From NCBI GenBank assembly GCA_900543165.1, contig UQQQ01000036.1, forward strand, positions 1 through 23,155: a stretch of DNA of 23,155 nt. Direction: 5' to 3'. The notes beneath the pieces are model-generated. The model did not search any database. It saw nothing but the letters and a program-made list of their open reading frames with translations, and was not told the DNA's origin. Below are positions 6,931 to 13,679 of this stretch, one piece after another (position 1 is the first letter of the stretch; each line of letters opens with the position of its first letter). Origin of the DNA: an uncultured Dialister sp. (lineage in GTDB: Bacteria; Bacillota; Negativicutes; Veillonellales; Dialisteraceae). Made by a program: the position numbers and the translations under genes.

Positions 6931-7929
6931 TTACACCTGCGGTGCTGTCTGGGTACGGCCAAGGTCGTGAAGCATCGCAATGTCATCCTGCGGATCCGAG
7001 CCCTTGCTGGTGAGATAATTGCCGATCATGACGCCATTCATGCCGCCGGCGAGTGCCATGGACTGCAAGCTTCGAAGATTCAGCTGACGCCCGCCGGCGG
7101 TGCGGATCTGCGCCTTCGGCAGGACGAAGCGGAACATCGCAAACGAACGAAGGATCTCCAAGGGAGAAAGACGTTCATTGTGTTCATACGGAGTGCCGGG
7201 GATCGGGTTCAGCACATTGAGCGGCACCGCATCGATATGCATATTCTTCAGGTGAAATGCCATTTCCACGCGCTGATCCAAAGACTCGCCGAGCCCGAGG
7301 ATCCCGCCGCAGCAGACGCGGATACCCGCCTTCTGGGCGCGCGCCACATTCTCCGCTTTTTCTTCTGCGGTGTGCGTGGTGCAGACCTCCTTGAAGAAGG
7401 ACGGCGCGGATTCGATATTGCAATGCAGACGACTGATACCGGCCTCCTTCAGCTGGTACGCCTGTTCCTGCGTGAGGAAGCCGAGGGAGCAACATACCTC
7501 GATGCCGACCTCCTTGCGGATCCGACGGATCAGATCCAGGATCTCCGCAAAGTCCTTCGGATTTCTCTGGTCACGGCCTGCCGTGACGATATCGAAACGG
7601 GCAGCCCCGGCTTTTTTCGCTCTCTTCGCCGCTTCGATGACCTCTTCCTCCGGAAGGAACTGATAGGTCTTTACCCCTGTATGATAACGGGCAGACTGCG
7701 CGCAGAATTTACAGTCCTCCTGACAAGCGCCGCTTCGTGCATTGATGATCGCACAAAGATCGACGCTGCGGCCGGAAAACTTCTGGCGGATCTTATCCGC
7801 ACACGCCAGAAGAAGCATCGTATCCTCATCCTTCGTGCGGATCAGCGCCTTCGCTTCCTCTTCGGTGATGGCTCCGCCATTCAAAACCTTTTCTGTCCAC
7901 TTCAAAATCTGTTCGCAGCTGCTTTCCAT
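6931..7929 (-). CDS. bioB: Biotin synthase family radical SAM enzyme (copy 2)
   Basis: The product has 332 residues. Cys69, Cys73 and Cys76 (SGACQEDCKFCAQS) bind the radical-SAM cluster. Asp113 replaces the E. coli Cys97 ligand (RFDIVTAGRD), whereas Cys146 and Cys206 are kept. Cys59, Cys147, Cys170 and Cys183 are extra and match the other two copies; Cys207 is unique. QIRTAGGR keeps the arginine that lies near the auxiliary cluster in BioB. It is closely similar to copy 3 over the full length, starting MES.C and sharing IRTKDEDTMLLLA. The ATG follows AAAAGGAGTG. A perfect 12-bp inverted repeat lies about 80 bp upstream. It may read through to copy 1, 276 bp downstream. Confidence 0.88.
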   Translation of the reverse strand: MESSCEQILKWTEKVLNGGAITEEEAKALIRTKDEDTMLLLACADKIRQKFSGRSVDLCAIINARSGACQEDCKFCAQSARYHTGVKTYQFLPEEEVIEAAKRAKKAGAARFDIVTAGRDQRNPKDFAEILDLIRRIRKEVGIEVCCSLGFLTQEQAYQLKEAGISRLHCNIESAPSFFKEVCTTHTAEEKAENVARAQKAGIRVCCGGILGLGESLDQRVEMAFHLKNMHIDAVPLNVLNPIPGTPYEHNERLSPLEILRSFAMFRFVLPKAQIRTAGGRQLNLRSLQSMALAGGMNGVMIGNYLTSKGSDPQDDIAMLHDLGRTQTAPQV

Positions 7930-8007
7930 TGTAAAACACTCCTTTTGTAAAATCCTCCGGCCGCACAGCCGGGTCTTGCCTTTGTCATACCTTACGTGTC
8001 ATACGTA

Positions 8008-8045
8008 ATAGAAATATTCGTGTTTGACAATGGGAATATTTCTAT
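8008..8045. promoter_or_regulatory. Perfect 38-bp operator-like palindrome upstream of bioB copy 2
   Basis: The arms ATAGAAATATTC and GAATATTTCTAT match perfectly over 12 bp and are separated by 14 nt. On the minus strand the spacer holds TTGTCA, a plausible -35 for the bioB gene below. The size is close to the 40-bp, 12-bp-arm biotin operator bound by BirA in E. coli, but the half-site sequence is different. A biotin-responsive operator is a reasonable guess, not shown. Confidence 0.6.
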
Positions 8046-8090
8046 GCATTTGTTGAGTATTGCCGGTTATTTGGTAAATCGGAAGTGAGG

Positions 8091-8258
8091 ACAGAAATCA
8101 GAGGTCTAATGTCTGATATCTAATGTCTAATCCCTAGTCCCTCGAGATTCCTAATCTCTAGCTACTAATCCCTAGCTACTAATCCCTAGTCACCAGTCAC
8201 TAGTCACTAATCCCTAGTCACCAGTCACCAGTCACTAGTCACTAATACCCAGTCACTC
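8091..8258. repeat. Longest GTGACT-type degenerate tandem tract
   Basis: About 165 bp consist of 7-9 nt units such as CTAATCCCTAG, CACCAGTCACTAG and TCTAATGTC. Read on the minus strand, the tract is GTGACTGGTGACTAG followed by AGGGATTAGTAGCTAGGG. It begins 3 nt after the stop of bioB copy 3. 7930-8090 holds the bioB copy 2 leader and palindrome. No gene was found. Confidence 0.8.
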
Positions 8259-9257
8259 TCAAAGTTTCGGTGTCGTCATGGAACGTCCGAGATCCTCCGT
8301 CATACGGATATCTTCCTTCGGATCGCGGCCGCCTGTCGTCAGATAGCCGCCCACCATGATACCATTCAGCCCGCCTGTCAGCGCATACGCCTGCAGGCTT
8401 CGCAGGTTCACCTCACGACCGCCGGCGGTACGGATCAGCGCCTTCGGCAGGACGAAACGGAACATCGCAAACGTGCGGAGCACCTCGAGCGGCGGCAGAC
8501 GCTTATTCGTATAGAAAGGTGTCCCCTTCACCGGATTTAGGATATTCAGCGGCACCGAGTCGATATGCATCTCCTTCAGGTGGAAAGCCATCTCCACCCG
8601 CTGATCCAGAGACTCACCGAGCCCGATGATCCCGCCGGAGCACACGCGGATCCCCGCCGACTGCGCGGTATGAATGATATCTTCCTTATCCTCCATTGTA
8701 TGCGTCGAGCAGATTTCCGGGAAATAAGAAGGCGACGTCTCGATATTGCAGTGGATGCGCGTGATGCCCGCCTCTTTCAGCTGAAGCGCCTGCTCCTTGG
8801 AAATCAGCCCCAGCGAGCAGCATACTTCGATCCCCACCTGCTCTCTGATCTTCTTCACAATATCGATGATTTCTTCGAACTCATTCGGATTATCCTGGTT
8901 ACGGCCGGAAGTCACCAGAGAGAAACGGACAGCCCCGGCTTCCTTCGCCTTCTTCGCTGCCGCCAGGATCTCTTCCTCCGGCAGGAGACGGTACACCTTC
9001 GCGCCTGTGTTATACCAGCCCGACTGCGCGCAGAACTTGCAATTCTCCTGGCAATGCCCGCTTCTGGCATTGATGATCGCACAGAAATCCACCGCATTCC
9101 CATTGAACTTCTGGCGAATCTTATCAGCCATCGCAAGCAGCAGCATGGTATCCTCATCTTTCGTGCGAATGAGTTTCTTCGCTTCTTCCTGTGTGATTTC
9201 ACCCCCATCCATAACCTTCTCCGCCAATCTGATGATTTCTGCGCAAGCACTTTCCAT
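8259..9257 (-). CDS. bioB: Biotin synthase family radical SAM enzyme (copy 3)
   Basis: The product has 332 residues. SGHCQENCKFCAQSG gives Cys69, Cys73 and Cys76. Ser113 stands where E. coli BioB has Cys97 (RFSLVTSGR). Cys146 and Cys206 are kept, and Cys59, Cys147, Cys170 and Cys183 are the shared extra cysteines. The substrate-side motif is RIHCNIETSP, and LIRTAGGREVNLRSLQ carries the conserved arginine. It is the best-preserved copy, has the strongest promoter in the cluster (TTGACA, 17 nt, TATACT) and a ribosome site AAAGGGAGA. No bioA, bioD or bioF is nearby, so dethiobiotin or a precursor may be made elsewhere or imported. Confidence 0.9.
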   Translation of the reverse strand: MESACAEIIRLAEKVMDGGEITQEEAKKLIRTKDEDTMLLLAMADKIRQKFNGNAVDFCAIINARSGHCQENCKFCAQSGWYNTGAKVYRLLPEEEILAAAKKAKEAGAVRFSLVTSGRNQDNPNEFEEIIDIVKKIREQVGIEVCCSLGLISKEQALQLKEAGITRIHCNIETSPSYFPEICSTHTMEDKEDIIHTAQSAGIRVCSGGIIGLGESLDQRVEMAFHLKEMHIDSVPLNILNPVKGTPFYTNKRLPPLEVLRTFAMFRFVLPKALIRTAGGREVNLRSLQAYALTGGLNGIMVGGYLTTGGRDPKEDIRMTEDLGRSMTTPKL

Positions 9258-9308
9258 GATGATTCTCCCTTTCCTTCATTCCTTCGGGCCACTCGCCCCT
9301 TTGAATTG

Positions 9309-9351
9309 TTACCTTGTAGGTAAGTATAGAATAAACAATCAGCTCTGTCAA
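9309..9351 (-). promoter_or_regulatory. Promoter with overlapping operator for bioB copy 3
   Basis: On the minus strand TTGACA (9346-9351), a 17-nt spacer and TATACT (9323-9328) form a near-consensus sigma-70 promoter. Just downstream is the perfect inverted repeat TTACCT-TGT-AGGTAA (9309-9323), over the expected start of transcription. A wider pair ATTGTT (9305-9310) and AACAAT (9334-9339) surrounds it and somewhat resembles BirA half-sites (TTGT...ACAA). Repressor control is likely; the regulator is unknown. Confidence 0.75.
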
Positions 9352-9375
9352 TCAAGAAAATGGTTGCAGTTGACA

Positions 9376-9476
9376 ATAGGGGGCGGCGGATAGGCTGCCG
9401 GCGGCATGCAAGACAGAGGCACTGATGTCTCCCAGTCTCCAGTCACTAGCCACCAGTCACTAGTCACCCCATACAC
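9376..9476. repeat. Dispersed repeats between bioB and hsp20
   Basis: 9380-9425 (GGCGGATAGGCTGCCGGCGG, then GCAAGACAGAGGCACTGATG) is a partial relic of the CCTTCCCC element. It has a close match at 10200-10250. 9430-9470 is an AGTCACTAGCCACCAGTCAC tract oriented like the tract after other minus-strand genes. Confidence 0.7.
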
Positions 9477-9516
9477 CACAAAACCCCTGACCGGAAAAAT
9501 TCCGATCAGGGGCTTT
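9477..9516 (-). terminator. Intrinsic terminator of hsp20
   Basis: The arms CCCCTGACCGGAA (9484-9496) and TTCCGATCAGGGG (9500-9512) pair with one mismatch. They are followed on the minus strand by TTTTGTGG. The terminator is about 40 nt past the hsp20 stop. Confidence 0.8.
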
Positions 9517-9550
9517 ACATGTGATTCAGCATTCCTTAGTCAGGCAATTC

Positions 9551-9979
9551 TTAGTCGATCGTGATCTGACGAGACGTTTCTGCTGGTTTCTCTTCTTCCT
9601 TCGGCAGTGTGATGGTCAGGATGCCATCCTTCAGTGCCGCTTTGATACCTTCCTCCTTGATGCCTTTCACCGTGAACTGACGGCTGAAGGAGACAGAAGC
9701 ACGTTCGCGGCGGATGTAGTGATGCTCTTTGTCATCGGCATCCTTCTTGTCTTCCTTCTTCGCACCCAGAGACAGGATTCCATTTTCATAAGAAATATGG
9801 ATCTCTTCCTTCTTGAAGCCTGGCATATCGCAAGTGATCTCGTAATGATCCTTCTTATCTTCAATATCGACTTTCGGGACAGCGGTGTAATCCTGATACA
9901 CCGTCGGCATATCATCATCAAAGAAGTGATCCAGAACCGTATCGCCAAACAGACCATCAAATGGAATCAAACTACGCAT
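9551..9979 (-). CDS. Small heat-shock protein, Hsp20/alpha-crystallin family
   Basis: This 142-residue ATP-independent chaperone would hold unfolding proteins in soluble oligomers. The alpha-crystallin domain covers about residues 35-128. It includes PKVDIEDKKDHYEITCDMPG, the EEIHISYENGILSL strand pair, RRERASVSFSRQF, and the conserved AALKDGILTITLPK. The C-terminal ITI of SRQITID is the expected IxI anchor. The start MRSLIPFDGLF follows AAAGAGGTC. A perfect CIRCE operator spans its promoter, so HrcA control is expected; that is more typical of groES/groEL and dnaK than of hsp20 alone. Confidence 0.95.
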   Translation of the reverse strand: MRSLIPFDGLFGDTVLDHFFDDDMPTVYQDYTAVPKVDIEDKKDHYEITCDMPGFKKEEIHISYENGILSLGAKKEDKKDADDKEHHYIRRERASVSFSRQFTVKGIKEEGIKAALKDGILTITLPKEEEKPAETSRQITID

Positions 9980-10045
9980 ATCAAAGACCTCTTTCTTTTT
10001 ATAATTTTCTTCAGGAGCCCTTTCGGTTCTCCCTTGAACAACTAT

Positions 10046-10084
10046 AGTATAGCACTTTTAGCACTCATGTCAATAGAGTGCTAA
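10046..10084 (-). promoter_or_regulatory. CIRCE (HrcA operator) overlapping the hsp20 promoter
   Basis: TTAGCACTC, 9 nt, GAGTGCTAA at 10058-10084 is a perfect CIRCE element. On the minus strand TTGACA (10068-10073) lies inside its spacer and TATACT (10046-10051) follows after 16 nt. HrcA bound here would cover the -35. Start of transcription is expected near 10039. Confidence 0.96.
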
Positions 10085-10129
10085 ATATTTTTTGATTATT
10101 TGATTTAAGAGAATGAAAATGCGAAACAG

Positions 10130-10324
10130 CGTCCGCGGCTGCGCCGATTTTTAGACGATGCTATCCTCGTATCGTCAGCCTTTCCCTATGGGGAAGGTGC
10201 TCCGAAGGGGCGGATAGGGCACCGGCGGTATGCAAGACAAAAGCGCTGATGTCTCCCAGTCTCCCAGTCTCTTAGTCCCTAGTCCCTAGTCCCTAGTCAC
10301 CAGTCACCAGTCACTAGTCCCCGG
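10130..10324. repeat. Dispersed repeats downstream of the pilin-like genes
   Basis: 10165-10250 is a reverse copy of the palindromic element (TCGTATCGTCAGCCTTTCCC, then TATGGGGAAGGTGCTCCGAAGG). 10250-10324 is the AGTCCCTAGTCACCAGTCAC tract, which touches the stop codon of the gene at 10325. No terminator or gene was found. Confidence 0.7.
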
Positions 10325-10726
10325 TCAGCTCGATACATTTGTGACCGTGATGGCGCGATGCCCCTCATTCTCTTCGCTTGTGTACGTGATCCGCACCGTC
10401 CGCTTGTACCCGCCATCTGCGTCCGATGCCGTAGAGGTCACTGTCCCCTCCGTGCGGGATGCCGACGTATCCGTCACCGTCACCTTGACCCGCCGTCCAT
10501 TCACCGAGAGCGTGAATCTCTGATTTCCCATCGTCCCCGCCTTCAGCCGCCCGAGTGCCACATTCGCCCCGCTCTCTGCCGCGTACACCGAAGACAGCCC
10601 CTGCTGATAGAGGTACGCCTCCGATGCCGTGCGGGAGACATAGTAGAGCGCCCCCGCAGATAGCGTCACCAGCATAGAAAAAAGAAGCAGCAGGCACAGC
10701 GTCATGGACCCTTTTCTCCTATTCAT
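10325..10726 (-). CDS. PilX-like pilus/secretion minor component
   Basis: The product has 133 residues from the ATG at 10726, which follows AAGGGG. RRKGSMTLCLLLLFSMLVTLSAGALYYV is split into a short basic head and one hydrophobic helix. YAAESGANVALGRLK then recalls the 'AaeaAl' helix of PilX/PulK-type proteins, and the rest is beta-rich (VNGRRVKVTVTDTS). It lacks the Glu+5 of true pilins, as PilX-N proteins often do. It overlaps the preceding prepilin gene by 8 nt, so the two are translationally coupled. It probably sits in the envelope with a type IV pilus-like machine encoded elsewhere. Confidence 0.6.
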   Translation of the reverse strand: MNRRKGSMTLCLLLLFSMLVTLSAGALYYVSRTASEAYLYQQGLSSVYAAESGANVALGRLKAGTMGNQRFTLSVNGRRVKVTVTDTSASRTEGTVTSTASDADGGYKRTVRITYTSEENEGHRAITVTNVSS

Positions 10727-11246
10727 AGCGCTGCCCCTTCCTGTAGAAATCTGCATACGAGAGAAGGCTCGTGCGGAAATCCATCACTTCTCCCGACGCG
10801 CGATGCAGGAGTGAGAAGGAGATCGCAAGCGATCCCTCCCCACTCTTGACAAAGAGCGGCCCCTCCTCACAAGTCAGTGCGTACTCTTCCTTCCCCGATG
10901 TCGTCCCCGTCACCGGCTCCGTCGTCATCCCGTACACATCGAGCTTCAATTTCTCCTGATCCAGAAAGAAACGATACTTCTTCTCCTCGCCCGACTGGTT
11001 ATACGCGTAATAGCTGTAGGTATCGCAGGAAATCGAAGAAGCTGTCTCCCTCTTGAGAGCATTGCGGAGCTGCTCGGTCATGAAATCCATGGCATACAGC
11101 CCCTCGCCCGCGATCCGCGAACGCTTCGCCATGAGATCCGCCGCACGAACCGCCTCCGCCGCGAAGGGATAGAGCGCCGCGGAAAGCGATGCGATCAGGA
11201 AAAGCGCGATCAGCGCCTCGAGAAGGATATATCCGCGCCTCTTCAT
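10719..11246 (-). CDS. Prepilin-type N-cleavage protein (PilV/PilW-like)
   Basis: The product has 175 residues. MKRRG then YILLEALIALFLIASL is a class III prepilin signal: cleavage after Gly5, aromatic +1 and Glu at +5, followed by a long hydrophobic helix that packs in the pilus core. The soluble part has Cys in SISCDTYSYYAYN and ALTCEEGP that may form a disulfide. The ATG at 11246 follows GGGAGG with a 7-nt gap; the 12 residues upstream in frame are not part of a prepilin leader. It forms an operon with the PilX-like gene. No assembly ATPase or prepilin peptidase is in the window. Confidence 0.78.
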   Translation of the reverse strand: MKRRGYILLEALIALFLIASLSAALYPFAAEAVRAADLMAKRSRIAGEGLYAMDFMTEQLRNALKRETASSISCDTYSYYAYNQSGEEKKYRFFLDQEKLKLDVYGMTTEPVTGTTSGKEEYALTCEEGPLFVKSGEGSLAISFSLLHRASGEVMDFRTSLLSYADFYRKGQRYE

Positions 11247-11302
11247 GCTCCGCCTCCCTTCATCGCCCTGACATGGAAACACCGCGTCTTTCTCTTTTCC
11301 CT

Positions 11303-11308
11303 ATTATA
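11303..11308 (-). promoter_or_regulatory. Extended -10 promoter of the pilin-like operon
   Basis: The minus strand reads TGTTATAAT (TGnTATAAT), 57 nt above the prepilin start. There is no good -35, as expected for an extended -10 promoter. Confidence 0.6.
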
Positions 11309-11444
11309 ACAAAAAGGCGATGTGAAATAACGATCATCTCATTTTCGCGTTCAATCTGCCGCGGGGGACTTGCAGCTCTCATAGGAGTGACCGGGAAACC
11401 TTATCCCAGCTGTCTTTCATGCCATACACCCTATCCGCCTCTGC
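11309..11444. repeat. Spacer with a partial palindromic repeat
   Basis: 11309-11400 shows nothing recognisable. 11405-11447 (CAGCTGTCTTTCATGCCATA, then CCCTATCCGCCTCTGCGGG) is the left half of the CCTTCCCC-type element, whose other copies lie at 3510-3570 and 22905-22970. It is interrupted by the insertion described next. Confidence 0.6.
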
Positions 11445-11743
11445 GGGTAATGCTATTAAGTTAAGCGGCAGAACGTTCTTGGCTCCCCGACGGGGAGAGG
11501 GGGCTGCGCAGCGGTATTACATGAAAGTGTTGAAATATCGATAGCATCGGACCATTCAACATAGCACGCTATACCGCTAGCATACCCCATCTCGCTACGC
11601 TCGAAATGGCGTCTCACTGGATTTTAGCGTCGCTTCGCTCCTAAAAATCCAGTTCGCTTGCACATATTGCCTTCGGCACTTCCCCCGAAGGGGAAGCAAG
11701 ACGTTACGTAGCTAACGATTTCCTTAACTTAATAGCATTACCC
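11445..11743. mobile_element. Inserted 293-bp unit with 21-bp inverted repeats
   Basis: GGGTAATGCTATTAAGTTAAG (11445-11465) and its exact inverse at 11723-11743 bound this unit. Bases outside them belong to the two halves of the CCTTCCCC repeat (CCTATCCGCCTCTGC before; CTAGGGAAAGCTGCGATAC after), so the unit has inserted into that repeat. Inside are further palindromes: CTCCCCGACGGGGAG and ACTGGATTTTAG...CTAAAAATCCAGT around a CGCTTCGCTC loop. There is no ORF and no transposase, so it is a non-autonomous element. Confidence 0.75.
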
Positions 11744-11845
11744 TAGGGAAAGCTGCGATACAAGAATACCATCTTCTAAAAAAAAGGCGGCAAAGCTGCC
11801 ACGAGAGCCCTGAACCTTGAACCCTGAAACAAATGAAAGCAAAGT
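11744..11845. repeat. Right half of the interrupted repeat and a composite relic
   Basis: 11744-11770 continues the palindromic element. 11780-11830 contains AGGCGGCAAAGCTGCC and CCTGAACCTTGAACCCTG, matching the end of the composite repeat seen at 3722-3760 and 23020-23060. Confidence 0.6.
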
Positions 11846-11895
11846 AAAAAGAGGCTGTGAAGAAATGGGGATTCATTTCTTCACAGCCTCTTTTG
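11846..11895 (-). terminator. Bidirectional terminator of purA
   Basis: A 20-bp stem (11847-11866 with 11875-11894; AAAAGAGGCTGTGAAGAAAT and its inverse) with an 8-nt loop is flanked by A and T runs. It is just past the purA stop. Confidence 0.95.
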
Positions 11896-11913
11896 CATTT
11901 CATTCTTAGATCC

Positions 11914-13197
11914 TTAGAATACTTCTTTGATGACGATGGTCTGTTCACGGTTCGGGCCGACGGATACGATGCCGATCGGTACGCCGATGAGCTTGGAGAT
12001 GCCTTCGAGGTATTCCTTGCAGAGAGCCGGAAGCTCATCATAGCTTCTGATATCGGAGATCTTCTGTTTCCAGCCTTTGAAGGTCTTGTAGACCGGGGTG
12101 ATCTTTTCAAGGAATTTCAGGTCAGCCGGATATTCTTCGACTTCCTTGCCTTCATATTCATAGCCGGTGCAGACTTTGATTTCTTCCATATCATCCAGAA
12201 TATCCAGACGGGTGATCGCGAGGTAATCGAAAGAATTCAGCTCTGCCGCATAACGGACAGCGCGGGTATCGAGCCAGCCGATACGACGCGGACGGCCGGT
12301 GACTGTGCCGAATTCATGCGCGGTATTTCTGAGGTAGTCGCCTGTCTCATCGAGCAGCTCGGTCGGGAACGGGCCCTGACCGACACGGGTGCTGTACGCC
12401 TTCACGACGCCGAAGATATTCTGCATGTTGTGCGGTCCGATGCCAGCGCCGATGCACGCACCGCCAGCCGTCGGATGAGAAGAAGTGACGAATGGGTAAG
12501 TCCCGTTATCACAGTCAAGCATGGATGCCTGCGCGCCTTCGAAGAGGACATTCTTGCCTTCCTTCACCAGCTTCTGCACGGTGTAGTTCGTATCCTTGAC
12601 ATAAGGACGGAGCTTTTCCGCATAGCCGAGGTAGTCAGCGAGCATCTGCTCATAGTCGAAGCCCTCCATACCGTAGAGCTTTTCGAGAAGCATATTCTTC
12701 TGATCGACATTGTATTTCAGTTTTTCCGCAAAAGTTTCCTTATCCATCAGGTCACAGATGCGGATGCCGATACGGTTGATCTTGTCGGCATAGCACGGTC
12801 CGATGCCATTCTTCGTGGTGCCGATCTTGCGGCTGCCTTTTCTGGACTCCTCCGCTTCATCGAGACGGATGTGGTATGGGAAGACCACCTGTGCACGAGT
12901 GGAAATCTGCAGATGCTTCGCATCGATCCCCTGCTTTTCCAGATTTTCCATTTCCTCCAAAAGACTCTTCGGGTCGACAACGACGCCGGTGCCTACGATG
13001 CAGATGGTACCGGGATACATGATGCCGCTCGGCATGAGACGCAGCGGATACGCTTTGCCCCCGGTCACGACCGTGTGACCCGCATTATTTCCGCCCTGGG
13101 AACGGACAACTACATCTGCTTTCGCCGCAAGATAGTCTACGATCTTGCCTTTACCTTCATCGCCCCACTGGGCACCAATTACCATTGCTGTTGCCAT
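11914..13197 (-). CDS. purA: Adenylosuccinate synthetase
   Basis: This 427-residue, full-length PurA makes adenylosuccinate from IMP, aspartate and GTP, the first step from IMP to AMP in the cytoplasm. WGDEGKGKIVD (residues 11-21) is the GTP/catalytic loop with Asp13, and GGNNAGHTVV carries His41, the second catalytic residue. GTTKNGIGPCYADKINR-type IMP-binding and the C-terminal VSVGPNREQTI are also present. The ATG follows AGGAAGGAAGAATGAATC. A TGATATAAT -10 lies about 100 nt upstream. It is a single gene with its own terminator. Confidence 0.98.
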   Translation of the reverse strand: MATAMVIGAQWGDEGKGKIVDYLAAKADVVVRSQGGNNAGHTVVTGGKAYPLRLMPSGIMYPGTICIVGTGVVVDPKSLLEEMENLEKQGIDAKHLQISTRAQVVFPYHIRLDEAEESRKGSRKIGTTKNGIGPCYADKINRIGIRICDLMDKETFAEKLKYNVDQKNMLLEKLYGMEGFDYEQMLADYLGYAEKLRPYVKDTNYTVQKLVKEGKNVLFEGAQASMLDCDNGTYPFVTSSHPTAGGACIGAGIGPHNMQNIFGVVKAYSTRVGQGPFPTELLDETGDYLRNTAHEFGTVTGRPRRIGWLDTRAVRYAAELNSFDYLAITRLDILDDMEEIKVCTGYEYEGKEVEEYPADLKFLEKITPVYKTFKGWKQKISDIRSYDELPALCKEYLEGISKLIGVPIGIVSVGPNREQTIVIKEVF

Positions 13198-13297
13198 GAT
13201 TCATTCTTCCTTCCTGTGACGGAATTTTTTCCTCAGACAGATGAGAGAGGAAATCAAAATCTGTACGTTTTACATTTTTTCGCACAAGTACATTTTT

Positions 13298-13303
13298 ATT
13301 ATA
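13298..13303 (-). promoter_or_regulatory. Extended -10 box of purA
   Basis: The minus strand reads TGATATAAT, giving a leader of about 95 nt. I saw no purine-riboswitch core in that leader. Confidence 0.6.
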
Positions 13304-13317
13304 TCATATAGAGGAAG

Positions 13318-13660
13318 AAATGAGGAATTAGGAATTAGAAGTGGCTGGTGGCTGGTGACTGAAATGCCACCTCACACTCTCGCCCCTTCCTCTGGAAGGG
13401 GCTGCCTGGCGTAGCGAGACGGGGTTGGCTCCCCTGTATGTTGAAAATACATTTCCCCGTATCGTCATCCCGAAAGTTTGAAAGCAGGAATGAGTAGCTA
13501 GGGATTAGGGATTAGGGATTGGGGATTAGAAATCTCAAGTGACTAGTGACTTGAATACCACTTTCAGGCACCACCATTTCTCATTTCTCATTCGCGCCGA
13601 GCCTTCATCCGCCATCAAGAGGCACACCACGGGCGTGCCTCATCCCACCTTGAACCCATC
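13318..13660. repeat. Repeat mosaic between divergent purA and the acyl-CoA ligase gene
   Basis: 13331-13360 is a GTGGCTGGTGACTG tract. 13378-13440 is a worn CCCCTTCCTCTGGAAGGGG element. 13455-13560 is a composite copy (GTTTGAAAGCAGGAATGAG, a GGGATTAGGGATTAGGGATT run, then GTGACTAGTGACTTGAATAC). 13593-13650 is the TTCATCCGCCATCAAGAGGC element. Confidence 0.7.
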
Positions 13661-13670
13661 ATGCGTTATC

Positions 13671-13679
13671 TGTTACAAT
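13671..13679 (+). promoter_or_regulatory. Extended -10 upstream of the acyl-CoA ligase gene
   Basis: TGTTACAAT (TGnTACAAT) matches the form used upstream of the alcohol dehydrogenase gene (TGCTACAAT). If used, it gives an unusually long leader of about 250 nt. Confidence 0.45.

Noticed and set aside
6868..7950. 360-codon plus-strand frame over bioB copy 2
   Set aside because: It is antisense to a gene with all radical SAM motifs; a similar frame exists over copy 3, as expected from paralogous codon use.
8091..8258. Considered as a CRISPR-like or VNTR array
   Set aside because: Units are 7-9 nt, imperfect and without unique spacers, so it is a degenerate tandem tract, not a CRISPR array.
13198..13297. 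purA leader considered as a purine riboswitch
   Set aside because: I found no conserved three-way-junction core; only a short CAGAT/ATCTG pairing is present.
11857..13311. 484-codon plus-strand frame over purA
   Set aside because: It is antisense to the complete purA and starts inside the purA terminator.
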